In this document: in pieces, positions 1 through 9,800 of the stretch
Layout: each line of letters starts with the position of its first letter
Position numbering within the stretch: the first letter of the stretch is position 1
Source of the DNA: Nitrosomonas sp. PY1
GTDB lineage: Bacteria > Pseudomonadota > Gammaproteobacteria > Burkholderiales > Nitrosomonadaceae
DNA: 64,000 bases
Reading direction: 5' to 3'
Assembly (NCBI RefSeq): GCF_022836435.1
Contig: NZ_BQXC01000001.1
Location: 264,612-328,611, forward strand
The notes under the pieces: generated by a model
The model's database searches: none
What the model saw: the letters and a program-made list of their open reading frames with translations, nothing else
What the model was told of the DNA's origin: nothing
Program-made: the position numbers and the translations under genes

Positions 1-288
1 ACCACAAGCAATCATACGCAACTTGCTAAACATCATGAAGCTTTGTTGAAAGAAGCCGAAGCGAAGCTTGAAGAGCACAGAGTGGCTTTAGAAGACTATC
101 AATCGAATTTCCAATATTATGGTAGAAGAGGCCAAGAATTCCAATCTCACGAAACTGCTAATATTCGTGAATACGAAAAAGAAGTAGCTGAGCACAGGGC
201 TCAAGCAGAATTGCATTACAAATTAGCTGCTGAAGAAAATAAATCAACGACATTTGCCAGTAATGGTAACGCATCACAAGCTAATTAA
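1..288 (+). CDS. Coiled-coil hypothetical protein, 3' end only
   Basis: The frame is already open at base 1 and stops at 288, so only the last 95 residues are visible and the start lies outside the window. The visible part is highly charged, rich in Glu, Lys, Ala and His, and reads as a long amphipathic helix, probably a coiled coil, with repeated Ala-Glu and His-Glu pairs (AEAKLEEHR, EVAEHRAQAELHYK). The tail is short and polar. No catalytic motif or membrane segment is present. Such proteins are often small periplasmic or lipoprotein-type helical proteins, but the diagnostic N-terminus is missing. A strong hairpin terminator follows 23 bases after the stop, so this is the last gene of its transcript. 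Function unknown. Confidence 0.7.
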   Translation, partial: TTSNHTQLAKHHEALLKEAEAKLEEHRVALEDYQSNFQYYGRRGQEFQSHETANIREYEKEVAEHRAQAELHYKLAAEENKSTTFASNGNASQAN

Positions 289-310
289 TAGAGAACCACC
301 GCTTTAAATA

Positions 311-338
311 AAAAAGCCGCTTGTAAGCGGCTTTTTTA
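311..338 (+). terminator. Rho-independent terminator
   Basis: A GC-rich stem (AAGCCGCTT / AAGCGGCTT) with a very short loop is followed by a run of T. It sits just after the coiled-coil gene. The A-run on the other side could let it also serve the convergent dioxygenase gene that ends at 414. Confidence 0.85.
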
Positions 339-413
339 ATGCGCTTTTTCTTATTTTCTTATTGAATGCTTTGCATTAGTAGAGTATGCCTATACTTACC
401 ATGCTATTCATTG

Positions 414-1232
414 CTACCACAGAAAGCTCGTTACTTTCTTCCTCATGATTTTCTGATTGAATACAATTTTTGCAAACGACGTATCTGCACAGGCAACACC
501 ATAGCATACGTGTAAAGGTAATAAATGTTCTTCTCTGGGATGGCAGTAACGCGCAGCTGGTGCTTTTTGCCAGTCAATCAGCCTTAGCTTCTGTTCTTCC
601 TGTGATAAACCTTCGTCGGAACAAGTTTCTTGCAACCAATAGTCAAACGCCTCGTTTTCGGAATCGCTATCACTGCCTTTTAAAAAGAACTGCTGCAAAT
701 TGTGAAAGGACATTCCCGAGCCAATAATAAGGACGTTTTCCTTTCTCAAAGAGCTCAAGGATTTTCCCACGTTAATGTGCTGTTCCGGGTTTAAATTTCT
801 CAGTAGAGATAACTGAACACAAGGGATATTCGCCTCTGGATACATCAGCATAAGTGGAATAAACATGCCATGGTCAAACCCCCGCTGCGCGTCCAATTTC
901 GCTGGAATGCCTTGCGATATAAGCAATTCAGAGATTTTCTTGGCAAGCTGTGACTGACCTGGAGCTGAATATTGAATCCGATAAGCTTCATCAGGAAAAC
1001 CGTAATAATCATAAATTAATTCAGGATGGTTGCCGCTTGTAATCGTTGCTTGGTCTTCCTCCCAGTGCGCGCTGATGATGAGTATCGCTGAGGGCTTATT
1101 CAGATCGCGAGCTATCTCTCTAAGAAAAACAACCAATTTCTCCTGAGCTTTATCTCCTAGAATCGGCAGTGGGCCTCCACCATGAGGTATATATATAACC
1201 GATGAAAGTTTTTCTGATGAATGCTTATTCAT
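414..1232 (-). CDS. DODA-type class III extradiol ring-cleavage dioxygenase
   Basis: This 272-residue protein matches the LigB / 4,5-DOPA dioxygenase family, non-haem Fe(II) enzymes that open catechol-type rings. Visible family landmarks are the N-terminal IYIPHGGGPLP segment with the first metal-ligand histidine, the ISAHWEE motif with the second, the DHGMFIPLMLMYP motif near the middle, and a late IGSGMSFHNL segment. Length is normal for the family. It lies 33 bases downstream of wrbA on the same strand, so the two are probably co-transcribed. A quinone reductase next to a catechol-ring dioxygenase suggests joint handling of quinone or catechol compounds. The natural substrate cannot be read from sequence; bacterial members often act on several catechols in vitro. 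Confidence 0.88.
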   Translation of the reverse strand: MNKHSSEKLSSVIYIPHGGGPLPILGDKAQEKLVVFLREIARDLNKPSAILIISAHWEEDQATITSGNHPELIYDYYGFPDEAYRIQYSAPGQSQLAKKISELLISQGIPAKLDAQRGFDHGMFIPLMLMYPEANIPCVQLSLLRNLNPEQHINVGKSLSSLRKENVLIIGSGMSFHNLQQFFLKGSDSDSENEAFDYWLQETCSDEGLSQEEQKLRLIDWQKAPAARYCHPREEHLLPLHVCYGVACADTSFAKIVFNQKIMRKKVTSFLW

Positions 1233-1265
1233 TTTTCATATGCTTATCCGCATCTGTGCAGCTAC

Positions 1266-1865
1266 TTAGGTTAATTTTTGAGCAATTTTTGCAACATGAG
1301 ATCCTTGGAAGCGAGCAATTTTTAATTCGTTTTCTGATGGTTGTCTACTGCCGTCTCCACCAGCAAGCGTTCCAGCTCCATACGGAGAGCCGCCTGTAAT
1401 TTCACTCATATTCATGATTTCTTGACATGAATAAGGGGTGCCCACAATGATCATGCCATGATGGAGTAAAGTAGTATGAAACGAAGTTATCGTAGTTTCT
1501 TGTCCACCATGTTGAGTGCCGGTAGAGGTAAATACACTGCCAACTTTACCGATCAGACTCCCATTAAGCCATAACTTACCTGTCTGATCGAGAAAATTCC
1601 TCATTTGCGCGCACATATTGCCAAAGCGTGTGGGGGTACCAAAAATTATAGCGTCATAGCTTGCTAACTCATCAACAGTTGCAATAGGCGCTTCTTGATT
1701 GAGTTTCGCTCCCACTTTGCGCGCTACTTCATCAGGCATGAGTTCTGGAACACGTTTAACAACAACCTCGGTACTTTCAACGCTTTTAGCACCTTCAGCT
1801 ACAGCGTGAGCCATAATTTCGATGTGACCATATGTGCTGTAGTAAAGAACGAGAATTTTTGTCAT
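1266..1865 (-). CDS. wrbA: NAD(P)H:quinone oxidoreductase, flavodoxin-like WrbA
   Basis: This 199-residue flavoprotein is the usual WrbA length. It opens with the FMN phosphate-binding loop ([15 protein letters not shown]) and carries the second FMN region [21 protein letters not shown] and the family block [14 protein letters not shown]. The late segment [20 protein letters not shown] is near diagnostic for WrbA. The family reduces quinones by two electrons, which avoids semiquinone radicals. The start is firm: a perfect AGGAGG lies 7 bases before the ATG. It is the first gene of a likely two-gene operon with the ring-cleaving dioxygenase. The long non-coding stretch upstream should hold its promoter. 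Confidence 0.95.
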   Translation of the reverse strand: MTKILVLYYSTYGHIEIMAHAVAEGAKSVESTEVVVKRVPELMPDEVARKVGAKLNQEAPIATVDELASYDAIIFGTPTRFGNMCAQMRNFLDQTGKLWLNGSLIGKVGSVFTSTGTQHGGQETTITSFHTTLLHHGMIIVGTPYSCQEIMNMSEITGGSPYGAGTLAGGDGSRQPSENELKIARFQGSHVAKIAQKLT

Positions 1866-2447
1866 GTTGTACCTCCTTATTTATTAATAATTGTTTAAGG
1901 GTTTTGTCGGTTTTACTCCTCAGTCAAATATAAAGCAATAGACCGAAGCGTTTCTGTAGAATTTTATGGGAAAAGGCTTTGCTCAAAGCAGCATTTTCAT
2001 ATCTCACTAACAGTAGCTTGCCGATGAATTGCATAGGATTTGTTTGATTTTATCAAAGGTTAAAATTTTATTCGTAGTCGCAGATTATGTCTTCATTTTG
2101 AAACTTCGGACTCCATGAAAATCAGCATACTGGAGTTGTCCCAATTTGACGGGTGTTTTTTTCATGAAGTCAATATGCTGATTATTTCAAGTAAACTGAA
2201 ATAGCCTTAGCTGCAATACCGCGTAGTCGTTCAACACACCGTTTTTCCAGTCATGTTACGCACGGTTATCTTTATAATGCACAGGGAATGAGGAGAATCG
2301 CCAGTTCGTTTGCAGACATGCTGCTGAGATTCAGGTGCGGATAATAGATATGCTTTGAAAGCCAGCATCCACTAGTACAGGTGCTTAAACGATGTCTTGA
2401 AAATAAGTTAGAATAGCAATTTAGAATTTTTAAATGGGAGTTCCTGA
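1866..2447. other. Intergenic region, 580 bases, with IS-end remnant
   Basis: No convincing gene is present. This interval separates the divergently transcribed wrbA and ilvE, so promoters for both should lie here. The middle part, 2094-2183, carries sequence related to the left edge of the IS3 remnant at 62.7 kb. It also has its own inverted pair (AATCAGCATA at about 2120 and TATGCTGATT at about 2174). The open frames crossing it are short and start without ribosome-binding sites. Confidence 0.6.
2094..2131 (-). repeat. Solo copy of IS3-remnant edge sequence
   Basis: Read on the minus strand, this 38-base stretch (GTATGCTGATTTTCATGGAG then TCCGAAG) closely matches 62681-62720, the sequence directly before the decayed IS3-type transposase at the far end of the window. 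There are only a few mismatches and a short indel. No transposase is attached here, so it is either a solo end left by excision or decay, or a short dispersed repeat. The two copies are in opposite orientation about 60 kb apart. Confidence 0.6.
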
Positions 2448-3368
2448 ATGTCAATGGCAGACCGCGATGGTGTAATTTGGTATGACGGTAAAATGGTTCC
2501 TTGGCGGGATGCAAACACACATGTGCTGACTCACACGCTGCACTATGGTTTGGGTGTCTTCGAAGGTGTGCGTGCGTATGAAACGGAGCGTGGCACCGCG
2601 ATATTTCGCTTACCGGAACACACGAACCGATTATTTAATTCCGCGCATATTTTGATGATGAAAATACCGTATGACAAGACTACATTGATGCAAGCGCAAT
2701 GCGATGTTGTCAGGCAGAATAAATTGTCGTCATGCTATATACGCCCACTTGTGTTTTATGGTTCAGAAGCTATGGGGCTTTCCGCCAAAACACTTTCGGT
2801 CCACGTTATTATTGCTGCGTGGCCTTGGGGTACTTATTTGGGCCCTGAGAGTCTAGAAAAAGGGATTCGGGTTAAAACTTCCTCATTCACGCGGCATCAT
2901 GTCAATACCAATATGTGCCGCGCTAAATCGGTTTCGACCTACACGAACTCTATTTTGGCTAACCAGGAAGTGTCAGCGAATGGGTATGATGAAGCTTTGT
3001 TGCTCGATACGGATGGTTATGTTGCAGAAGGCTCGGGAGAAAATATTTTTATCATAAAGCAAGGTAAGGTTTTCACGCCAGATTTAACTGCTTGTCTTGA
3101 AGGTATTTCTAGAGCTTCTGTCATCGAGTTGGCAGGAGAAATTGGTGTGCCTGTTATCGAGAAGCGTATTACTCGCGATGAAGTCTATTGTGCAGATGAA
3201 GCTTTTTTCACGGGCACAGCCGCTGAGGTTACACCAATTCGTGAGTTGGACAATCGTATGATTGGCGATGGCAAACGAGGTCCTATCACTACTCAAATAC
3301 AATCGATGTTTTTCGAGTGCGTCAAAGGCAAAGCTCAAAAACATATGGATTGGCTTACCCTGGTTTAA
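2448..3368 (+). CDS. ilvE: Branched-chain amino acid aminotransferase
   Basis: This 306-residue class IV PLP-dependent transaminase performs the last step of Val, Leu and Ile synthesis, moving the amino group of glutamate to branched 2-oxo acids. Visible landmarks are the N-terminal HYGLGVFEGVRAY motif typical of IlvE, the catalytic lysine at about residue 160 in CRAKSVSTY (the E. coli equivalent is Lys159), and the phosphate-cup block DGYVAEGSGENIF followed by GISRASVIEL. FFTGTAAEVTPI near the C-terminus is also family-typical. Length matches E. coli IlvE. A GGGAG ribosome-binding site precedes the ATG. The small CHCC zinc-finger gene follows 25 bases later, an arrangement common in betaproteobacteria. 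Confidence 0.96.
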   Translation: MSMADRDGVIWYDGKMVPWRDANTHVLTHTLHYGLGVFEGVRAYETERGTAIFRLPEHTNRLFNSAHILMMKIPYDKTTLMQAQCDVVRQNKLSSCYIRPLVFYGSEAMGLSAKTLSVHVIIAAWPWGTYLGPESLEKGIRVKTSSFTRHHVNTNMCRAKSVSTYTNSILANQEVSANGYDEALLLDTDGYVAEGSGENIFIIKQGKVFTPDLTACLEGISRASVIELAGEIGVPVIEKRITRDEVYCADEAFFTGTAAEVTPIRELDNRMIGDGKRGPITTQIQSMFFECVKGKAQKHMDWLTLV

Positions 3369-3393
3369 CAAAGTCAGTTATTTTGGAGTTACT

Positions 3394-3600
3394 ATGAGTC
3401 AACAGAATACTAATAACAAATCACGAGAAGTTGAAATTACTGCGGATGATCTACCATTACACTGCCCTATGCCTTCAATGATACTGTGGAACTCGCATCC
3501 GCGTGTATTTTTACCGATTGAGGCAACGGGCGAAGCGTTGTGTCCTTATTGCGGCACGTACTATGTGCTCAAAGGTGGTGCGAGAGGAGGGCACCATTAA
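3394..3600 (+). CDS. CHCC-type zinc-finger domain protein
   Basis: A 68-residue protein. The frame is open further upstream, but the ATG at 3394 has a GGAG ribosome-binding site six bases before it and yields the standard family length. The sequence has the zinc-finger CHCC signature seen in the mitochondrial complex I accessory subunit NDUFS6: a Cys in LHCPMP, the HPRVFLPI block with the ligand His, then CPYCGTYYVL with two Cys. It probably binds one zinc ion. The bacterial role is not well defined. It sits directly behind ilvE and is probably co-transcribed with it. Confidence 0.9.
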   Translation: MSQQNTNNKSREVEITADDLPLHCPMPSMILWNSHPRVFLPIEATGEALCPYCGTYYVLKGGARGGHH

Positions 3601-3666
3601 CCGTACGTGATCATTAGTAAAAACAGCTAGTTTGTTTTTCAACATTACTTTAAAGCAAAGGACACT

Positions 3667-5043
3667 ATGAATCAGATTCCGCAAGAAATATTTAAAGCCT
3701 ATGATATCCGGGGTATTGTTGGAAAAACAATCACTGTAGAAAATGTTGAGAAGATCGGTCAGGCCATTGGTTCTGAGGCACGTGCTAGAAAACTGTCGAC
3801 TGTTGCCATAGGTCGCGATGGAAGATTATCCGGTCAAGAACTATCGCAAGCACTGGCCCGAGGTATCCAGAAAAGTGGCGTTGATGTTATCGATGTCGGT
3901 ATGGTAGCAACGCCGATGCTATATTACGCTGCGCATGAGTTATGCCAGTACTCGGGGGTTATGGTGACTGGCAGTCACAATCCACCCGAATATAATGGTT
4001 TTAAAATTGTTCTTGGCGGTACCACTTTATCGGCCGATACAATTCAGGCGTTGCGCATTCGTATTGAAAACAACGACCTTACACAAGGTAGCGGACAATA
4101 TTCTGAGCATAGCATTGCCAAAGTTTATGCTGAGCGAATCAGGAGCACTATCAAATTAGCTCGCCCAATGAAAGTTGTGGTTGATTGCGGTAATGGCGTA
4201 ACAGGTGCATTTGCTCCTGAGCTCTATCGTGCATTGGGTTGCGAGGTCATAGAATTATTTTGTGAAGTCGATGGTACTTTCCCCAATCATCATCCCGATC
4301 CATCGGTGCCTAAAAATTTACAAGATGTTATTCAAAAATTAAAGTCATCGGATGCTGAAATTGGTCTTGCTTTTGACGGTGATGGCGATCGTTTGGGTGT
4401 GGTAACTAAGCAAGGACGCATTATTAATCCAGATCGCCAGTTGATGCTTTTCGCCGCGGATGTTTTATCTAGAAATCCGGGTGGGGAAATTATTTTCGAT
4501 GTCAAATGTACACGTAATTTGGCGCCATGGATTAGAAAACATGGCGGCATTCCTACAATGTGGAAAACCGGACATTCCTTTATCAAAGCAAAATTAAATG
4601 AATCGGAAGCACTTCTGGCCGGTGAGATGAGTGGTCATTTGTTTTTTAAAGAGCGTTGGTATGGTTTTGATGATGGATTATATGCAGGTGCACGATTGCT
4701 GGAGCTTTTAAGCCGGGAATCGGATATGAATACTGTTCTGAACAATCTACCTGATAGCATTAACACACCGGAGTTACAAGTGCATACTGCTGAAGGTGAA
4801 AATTATTCATTGATTGCTGAATTACAAAAGAAAGCAGTGTTTAATAGTCCGCAACAAGTTGTGACTATTGATGGACTGCGAGTTGAATATAGCGATGGTT
4901 TCGGTCTTGCTCGAGCATCGAATACAACACCGGTTATGGTTTTGCGGTTCGAAGCTGATAGTGAGGCGGCTTTAAAAAGAATTCAAGAAGACTTCCGTAA
5001 CAACATCAAGAAAGTAAAACCAGACGTGCAGTTGCCATTTTAA
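3667..5043 (+). CDS. algC: Phosphomannomutase/phosphoglucomutase
   Basis: A 458-residue alpha-D-phosphohexomutase, the length of Pseudomonas AlgC. It interconverts the 1- and 6-phosphates of mannose or glucose for nucleotide-sugar synthesis. The phosphoserine loop is plain (VTGSHNPPEYNGFK, about residues 100-113), the metal loop is DGDGDRLG at about residues 238-245, and the sugar-binding loop is GEMSGH at about residue 320. The C-terminal phosphate-binding domain is present (FGLARASNTTPVMVLRFEA). It starts 66 bases after the zinc-finger gene, with AAAGGA before the ATG. Its products feed the envelope-polysaccharide genes further along, which are a separate transcript. Confidence 0.93.
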   Translation: MNQIPQEIFKAYDIRGIVGKTITVENVEKIGQAIGSEARARKLSTVAIGRDGRLSGQELSQALARGIQKSGVDVIDVGMVATPMLYYAAHELCQYSGVMVTGSHNPPEYNGFKIVLGGTTLSADTIQALRIRIENNDLTQGSGQYSEHSIAKVYAERIRSTIKLARPMKVVVDCGNGVTGAFAPELYRALGCEVIELFCEVDGTFPNHHPDPSVPKNLQDVIQKLKSSDAEIGLAFDGDGDRLGVVTKQGRIINPDRQLMLFAADVLSRNPGGEIIFDVKCTRNLAPWIRKHGGIPTMWKTGHSFIKAKLNESEALLAGEMSGHLFFKERWYGFDDGLYAGARLLELLSRESDMNTVLNNLPDSINTPELQVHTAEGENYSLIAELQKKAVFNSPQQVVTIDGLRVEYSDGFGLARASNTTPVMVLRFEADSEAALKRIQEDFRNNIKKVKPDVQLPF

Positions 5044-5074
5044 TTGATTGTTTTTATTGTGTAGTTTAAACGCG

Positions 5075-6688
5075 ATGCATATTGCGATAGCGCAAATCAA
5101 TCCGATTGTTGGTGATATTTCCGGCAACGCAGAGAAAATTTTACGAGCCGTGCGACAAGCGAAGCTTAAAGGTGCGAAGCTTGTTATAACGCCCGAACTT
5201 GCATTGTGTGGGTATCCGCCTAAAGATCTATTGTTGCGCGACGATTTTTATCAATCGTGTTACCAAACCCTACAAATGATCACGCAGGAGATTGATGACA
5301 TAACGCTCGTGATAGGTCATCCACACCATGACGGCTGTAAGCTATATAACTCGGCTTCAGTCATTTGTTCAGGCAAGATTACGCATACATACCACAAAAG
5401 ATTTCTGAGTAAACCACCGTTCTTTAATGAGTTTTATTATTTTGATGAAGGTTTGGAGCCTTGCTTTTTAAACTTCAATGGACTCAAGTGCTGTATTGAA
5501 ATTGGCGCGGATGCGTTACTACATTCCGATCCGAGAAAATATACACACGCTGACGTCGATATCTTGTTGTTTCTGAATGCTTCCCCGTATTTCATCGACA
5601 AGCAAGTAACACGATATCAGGATACGCAACACTATATCAAGTATACGGGTGTTAGTGTCATTCATGTTAATCTGGTTGGCGGACAAGACGGTTTGGTGTT
5701 TGACGGAGCTTCCTTTGTTATGAATGCTGCGGGTGAGTTAGTTCATCAATGTAAGGAACTGATAGATACGATTGATTATATTGAGATTCAAAATCGCCAG
5801 CCGGTAAAAAATCATACGCTCGCAATTTCATTGCCTCCGATAGCCAGTGTTTATCAGGCATTATGTCTAGGTGTCAGGGATTATGTTCATAAGAATAATT
5901 TTTCGGGTGTTTTGATAGGATTGTCGGGAGGCGTAGATTCTGCGCTGGTACTAGCAATCGCTGTAGATGCATTGGGTGCGGAGCGAGTAAAAACCGTGAT
6001 GATGCCCACGCAATATACGGCTGACATGAGCTTAGCAGATGCGCGAGAGATGGCCGATCGATTGGGGGTTTTGCATTCGGAATGTAATATTCAACCGCTG
6101 TTTGATTTGTATTTGTCGAAGATGGTCAGTGACTTTGCAATTTCATCCGAATTATTGAATACTTCGACGATGCCGGAGAATTTACAAGCACGCATTCGTG
6201 GCACCGTATTAATGGCACTTTCTAATCATAGTGGTTCGGTTGTATTAACAACCAGCAATAAATCTGAGTTTGCTGTGGGTTATTGCACTTTGTACGGCGA
6301 TATGGCAGGTGGTTTGGCAGTACTTAAAGATGTTACCAAAACATTGGTTTATCAGCTTTGTCATTATCGTAATAAAATCAATCCGATTATTCCAGAGCGA
6401 ATCCTACAGCGGGCACCTTCTGCTGAGTTACGGCTTAATCAAACCGATCAAGATACCTTGCCACCGTATGAAATTCTCGATACTGTTATTGAAGCGTATG
6501 TTGAGAAGAATTACTCACGTAATGAAATTATAGCGCTGCAATTTGATCCGGAAATCGTAGATAAGATAATTCACTTGATTCATCTTAACGAATACAAACG
6601 ACATCAAGCTCCAATAGGGATACGTGTTACATGCTGCGATTTTGATCACGCATGGCACTATCCCATTACCTCTCATTACAAGTCTTAA
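5075..6688 (+). CDS. nadE: Glutamine-dependent NAD+ synthetase
   Basis: It has an N-terminal nitrilase-fold glutaminase (about residues 1-260) and a C-terminal ATP-pyrophosphatase domain that amidates nicotinate adenine dinucleotide. I placed the start at the ATG at 5075, because homologues begin MxIAIAQINxxVGD; an in-frame TTG at 5048 is possible. The glutaminase shows the catalytic Glu (TPELALCGYPP) and Lys (YHKRFL). The region of the nucleophile reads KCCIEIGAD, where most family members have ICED, so a Cys is kept but the next two residues differ. The synthetase domain has an intact PP-loop (LSGGVDSALV) and the NKSE and TLYGDMAGG blocks. Probably follows algC in one transcript. Confidence 0.92.
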   Translation: MHIAIAQINPIVGDISGNAEKILRAVRQAKLKGAKLVITPELALCGYPPKDLLLRDDFYQSCYQTLQMITQEIDDITLVIGHPHHDGCKLYNSASVICSGKITHTYHKRFLSKPPFFNEFYYFDEGLEPCFLNFNGLKCCIEIGADALLHSDPRKYTHADVDILLFLNASPYFIDKQVTRYQDTQHYIKYTGVSVIHVNLVGGQDGLVFDGASFVMNAAGELVHQCKELIDTIDYIEIQNRQPVKNHTLAISLPPIASVYQALCLGVRDYVHKNNFSGVLIGLSGGVDSALVLAIAVDALGAERVKTVMMPTQYTADMSLADAREMADRLGVLHSECNIQPLFDLYLSKMVSDFAISSELLNTSTMPENLQARIRGTVLMALSNHSGSVVLTTSNKSEFAVGYCTLYGDMAGGLAVLKDVTKTLVYQLCHYRNKINPIIPERILQRAPSAELRLNQTDQDTLPPYEILDTVIEAYVEKNYSRNEIIALQFDPEIVDKIIHLIHLNEYKRHQAPIGIRVTCCDFDHAWHYPITSHYKS

Positions 6689-6736
6689 CATATCCTTTGC
6701 GTTTTCGCTTGTTCAGGTCATATGACGTGGTCAAGT

Positions 6737-6791
6737 AAAAACCGGACATTCTAGTTAAGCTATTTTTCCTTAACTGAAATGTCCGGTTTCA
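6737..6791. terminator. Bidirectional hairpin between nadE and the efflux pump gene
   Basis: A perfect 12-base outer stem (AAACCGGACATT at 6739-6750, complement at 6778-6789) encloses a second inner stem (AGTTAAG / CTTAACT) with a T-rich loop. A-runs and T-runs flank it. It lies between two convergent genes and should terminate both. Confidence 0.8.
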
Positions 6792-6808
6792 TTAAATCAT
6801 GTCAATAT

Positions 6809-9800
6809 TCAATCTTTATCCTTCTCAGGGGTAACTGTAGCTTTATGAGTTTCCTCTATAGCTTCCGGCTTTTGAGGTAAGTGTTGATCGGTGCTATTGG
6901 TAGCGTCCTTGCGTTTCGATGTCAGTTTACCAATGATAACGAAAAATAGCGGCACAAAGAAGATTGCTAAGAAAGTGGCAGTCAACATGCCTCCAAAAAC
7001 ACCTGTACCAATCGAATTGCGGCTTGCCGCACCAGCACCGGTTGCTACGACAAGTGGTACTACTCCTAAAATAAAAGCCATGGAAGTCATGATGATCGGA
7101 CGGAAGCGCAATCGTGCCGCATCCATAGCCGCATCTATTAACGATGCTCCTGCGGCTCGTTGCTGATTGGCAAATTCAACGATCAGGATAGCATTCTTTG
7201 CAGCCAGCCCAATCAGTGTTACCAAGCCAATTTGAAAGTAAACGTCATTGCTCATGTCTAGCACCCAAATGGCCAGGAGCGCTCCCAAGATCCCAAAAGG
7301 AATTGCAAGAATAACGGCAAATGGCACAGACCAGCTTTCATAAAGTGCGGCCAATAGCAGGAATACCATCAACATAGCAAAAATGAATATAAAAGTACCT
7401 TCTCCGCTTGCTTTGCGTTCTTGTAGCGATATGCCGCTCCAATCAATACTATAGCCTTTCGGTACCAGAATTTCATTGGCTATTTCTTCCAGTGCCGCAA
7501 GTGCTTGCCCCGAGCTGTAACCATGTGCCGCACTGCCTAGCACAAGCGCCGAGTTGAAGCCATTGAAATGCGTTACCGGATCTGGACCACTGGTAAATTC
7601 GGTTGTTACCACGGTATTCAAAGGAATCATGGTTTGTGTCGAACCTGCACGAGCGCGTACATAGACTTTGCTGATATCGTCGGGATTGGAACGGTATTCC
7701 GGTAGGGCTTCAGTTTGTACCCGGTAAACACGGCCAAACTTTAAAAAATCGTTGACATAAAAATTACCGAAGTAGGCCTGCATGGTATCGAATACTTCTG
7801 AAATAGGTACTCCCAGAGCTTTGGCTCGTTCCCGATCCACTTTTGCGAATAATCTGGGAGAACTGATACGAAAATTAGTGTTGGCAGCTGCAATTGCCGG
7901 GTGTTCCATTGCCTTGGCGACAAACTCTTGAGCAACGTTGGCGAATTCGTTGAAATCGCCACCGCTTGGATCCTGTAATTGTGCGGTGAAGCCGCCGGTG
8001 GTGCCCAGGCCGGGGATCGATGGCGCATTGAAAGCAAGAATCAAGGCTTCAGGAATTTTAGCAAATTCCTGGAAAGCAGATGCGATAAGCCCGGGTACTT
8101 TCTCATCTTCATGTTTTCGGTCATCCCAATGATGCAGTGGAACGAACATTGTCGCTTGATTTGAACCCCGCGTGGTAAAAACAAAGTTTTGTCCTGCCAA
8201 AGTATCGGTTGAATGAACCGCTGGCTTGGATTGAAAAAAGCTTTCAATCTTTTCCAATACGCTGATAGTGCGAGACATCGAAGCGCCGTCTGGCAACTGC
8301 ACAATAGTAATAAAATAACCCTGATCTTCCTCTGGTAGAAAACTACTAGGGATCGTTCTGAACAGTCCAACGAGAAGCGCTATCAATAGCACGAAAATGA
8401 TCAAAAAGATCGCTGATCGTTTTATGACAATTCCAACTGCACCGGTATAACGCGTTTGCATCCAATCGAAAGAGCGATTAAATATTTGCCAGAACCGGTT
8501 TTGCGGACCATGGCTTGGTTTAAGAACGATAGCACATAATGCCGGACTGAGCGTCAGTGCAACGAATCCGGAAATGGCCACAGATAATGCAATGGTAATA
8601 GCGAATTGCTTATATAGCTGGCCGGTGATTCCACCCAGAAAGGCAACCGGTACGAACACGGCAGCAAGTACCAAAACAATAGCGATGACCGGTCCACTGA
8701 CCTCGGTCATCGCTATCTTCGCCGCTTCCTTCGGTGAAAGACCACCTTCGCTCATATGTCGCTCGACGTTCTCCACTACCACAATCGCGTCGTCGACTAC
8801 GATACCGATAGCCAGAACCATGCCAAAAAGCGTTAAAGTATTGATCGAAAATCCCAATGCCTCCATACCGGCAAGTGTTCCGATCAATGAAATAGGAACT
8901 GCAACAGCGGGAATCAAGGTTGCGCGCCAGCTTTGCAAAAACAGGAAGACTACCAGAATAACCAGAAACATTGCCTCAGCGAGCGTGTGGAGTACCTCGC
9001 GTATCGATACTTCAATAAATGTGGTCGTATCGTAGGGAATATCATAAGAAACGCCTGGTGGAAAACTAGTGGACATTCTGTCCATTTCTTCTCGTACCCG
9101 TCGGACAGTATCGAGTGCGTTGGCACCGGGTGATAGAAAAGTCAACAGAAATGTATTGGGTTTTCCATTCCATCGTCCTTCCAAATCATAGGATTGTGCA
9201 CCCAACTCAATCTTTGCTACATCCTGCATGCGAACCATTGAGCCATCCGGGTAGGCACGAATGATCATGCTTTCAAATTCCTTGACATCCTGCATGCGGC
9301 CTTGCGTGATTACCGGAATGGTCAATTCGGTACCGTTTGGGGTTGGTTCCCGGCCAATCCTGCCAGCCGGGAAATCACGGTTTTGCTCGCGTACGACTTC
9401 CGCGATCTCAGTCGGAGTAATATTCAATTGCGCCATGCGGATGGGATCGAGAATGATGCGCATGGAATAATTCTGCGCGCCGAATATCATCGCATCGCCA
9501 ACGCCAGGAAGCCGTTTGACGTTGTCAAGAATGCGCAATATTGCATAATTCGACAAGTAAATGGTGTCGTGCTTGGGATCGGTAGAACTTAATGCAACTA
9601 CTGCTAGTAGATCCGGTGAGGTTTTCTTTACAGTGACACCCTGGCGTATGACCTCATCGGGTAATTGCGGCTCGGCAAGGCGCTGTCGATTCTGAGTTTG
9701 GACTTGTGCGATATCTATATCAGTGCCAATTTCGAACGTAAGCTTCATGGTCATATGGCCATCGTTCGTGCTGGTTGATTCGTAATATAGCAAATTATCG

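Noticed and set aside
2272-2520. Minus-strand frame crossing the ilvE start
   Set aside because: It overlaps the ilvE start and ribosome-binding site and has no similarity or start signal.
8574-9035. Plus-strand open frames inside the RND pump gene
   Set aside because: They are antisense shadows of a well-conserved 1069-residue pump, lack ribosome-binding sites, and have low-complexity translations.
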